From Undibacterium parvum (GTDB lineage Bacteria > Pseudomonadota > Gammaproteobacteria > Burkholderiales > Burkholderiaceae_D), in NCBI RefSeq assembly GCF_003955735.1, contig NZ_CP034464.1, forward strand, positions 2,852,001 through 2,916,000: a DNA stretch of 64,000 nucleotides, read 5' to 3'. Position numbers and translations under genes: made by a program. A model generated the notes under the pieces. That model was not told the origin of the DNA. It saw only the letters and a list, made by a program, of their open reading frames with translations, and did no database searches. Position 1 is the first letter of the stretch. The number at the start of each line of letters is the position of its first letter. This document shows positions 63,436 to 64,000 of this stretch, piece by piece.

Positions 63436-64000
63436 TGTCTGACGTTAACCACATCCAAATTACTATGCAAGAATTAATAAATTGGCTTAAGAGCTGCGCA
63501 CCAAATGCGCAACTGAGTTCCGATTCGCGTGCTATCGCAGAAGGTGACGTGTTTTTTGCTTTTCCTATTGCCGGCAGTGCGGGCGATGGTCGTAGACATA
63601 TCCAAAGCGCGATAAATAACGGTGCCGCAGCAATCGTTTATGATCCTGTTGGCTATGACTGGGATGTGGATGCAAGCGTTCCACACCATGCTTTTTCCGA
63701 GCTGCAGTCACATGTAGGCGATATCGCAAACACCTGGTATGGTCAGCCGGATAAAGAGCTGTTAACCGTTGCAGTGACAGGTACCAATGGCAAAACTTCT
63801 TGTTCGCAATGGATAGCAAAAGCTTTGTCCCAAACCTACGCGCCGTGTGCTGTCATTGGCACTCTTGGGGTTGGCACTTATCGAGATGGCAGCGTAGAAA
63901 ATTTAATCGAAACTGGATTTACCACACCGGACGCAATTCAGTTGCAACGCAGCCTTGCGGATTTGCGCAAGACTGGTACTGGCGCATTGGCTATCGAGGC
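63435..64000 (+). CDS. murE: UDP-N-acetylmuramyl-tripeptide synthetase, N-terminal part (cut by window end)
   Basis: The first about 188 residues of MurE, starting at the ATG that shares its A with the ftsI stop (TGATG) and running open to the end of the window. Visible features are the N-terminal UMP-binding domain (LSSDSRAIAEGDVFFAFPIAG-type sequence) and the Mur-ligase ATP loop TGTNGKTS at about residue 116, followed by TTPDAIQLQ. It adds the third amino acid, meso-diaminopimelate in Gram-negative bacteria, to UDP-MurNAc-L-Ala-D-Glu. It continues the dcw cluster. Confidence 0.95.
   Translation, partial: MSDVNHIQITMQELINWLKSCAPNAQLSSDSRAIAEGDVFFAFPIAGSAGDGRRHIQSAINNGAAAIVYDPVGYDWDVDASVPHHAFSELQSHVGDIANTWYGQPDKELLTVAVTGTNGKTSCSQWIAKALSQTYAPCAVIGTLGVGTYRDGSVENLIETGFTTPDAIQLQRSLADLRKTGTGALAIE

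Overview
The window reads as chromosomal DNA of a Betaproteobacterium of the order Burkholderiales, most likely Oxalobacteraceae (an Undibacterium- or Herminiimonas-like organism). This is an inference from gene families and gene order: a ptsN-hprK-rapZ block, ilvA-queF, ubiE-Tim44-like-ubiJ-ubiB, a DUF3683 FAD/Fe-S dehydrogenase followed by a HIT protein, FmdB-DUF502-aspS-nudB-ybhP-clsB, rnpB, and the mraZ-rsmH-ftsL-ftsI-murE cell-division cluster. Genes are densely packed and many overlap by ATGA, GTGA or TTGA junctions. No tRNA, rRNA 16S/23S/5S, CRISPR array, transposase, integrase or phage gene was found; the only structured RNA is RNase P RNA.

Layout. 1-2229: two tandem long-chain acyl-CoA synthetase paralogues (the first cut by the window edge). 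2286-4651 (minus): rapZ, hprK, ptsN, the carbon/nitrogen PTS regulatory set. 4741-7419 (minus): a GAF/PAS/GGDEF/EAL protein. 7524-10599 (minus): ilvA, queF and pagP, probably one transcription unit. 10681-18243: YqaA-like membrane protein, a 1327-residue FAD/Fe-S oxidoreductase, HIT protein, DUF971 protein, ubiE and a Tim44-like protein. 18374-21143: ubiJ, ubiB (ubiquinone synthesis) and a TPMT-type methyltransferase. 21150-26424 is the accessory stretch: a UvrD-like SF1 helicase converging on an Mrr-type restriction endonuclease, with REP-like inverted-repeat elements on each side and between them, then about 1.5 kb of non-coding, repeat-built DNA. 26425-33006: a secreted S41 peptidase followed by a complete pyroglutamate module (pxpB, pxpC, pxpA, DUF969, DUF979, pcp). 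33234-36885: an orphan soluble histidine kinase and a sodium/solute symporter. 36982-42606: FmdB, DUF502, aspS, nudB, an EEP phosphohydrolase and clsB. 42669-46244: Cache histidine kinase, Hsp15, TetR regulator. 46351-53815: fatty-acid beta-oxidation genes (acyl-CoA dehydrogenase, bifunctional dehydrogenase/hydratase, thiolase), an alpha/beta hydrolase and a further enoyl-CoA hydratase. 54057-55751 (minus): a ThDP enzyme of the acetolactate-synthase family. 55894-56245: rnpB. 56522-59716: Cache/PAS/GAF/GGDEF/EAL protein. 60030-64000: start of the dcw cluster, with a candidate MraZ operator of four 10-bp-spaced GTG repeats.

How the parts fit. Most of the window is housekeeping. Fatty-acid use appears at both ends (activation by FadD; beta-oxidation under a TetR regulator). 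Pyroglutamyl peptides could be split by Pcp, and free 5-oxoproline opened by PxpABC; DUF969/DUF979 are the obvious candidates for its transporter. The parts most worth a second look are the helicase-Mrr pair framed by REP-like elements, the composite inverted-repeat region at 25.1-26.2 kb, the DUF969/DUF979 pyroglutamate module, G-tract motifs resembling CsoR/RcnR/FrmR operators with no regulator gene in view, and the MraZ box. I did not find a clearly new multi-gene system; the helicase-Mrr pair is the nearest candidate.
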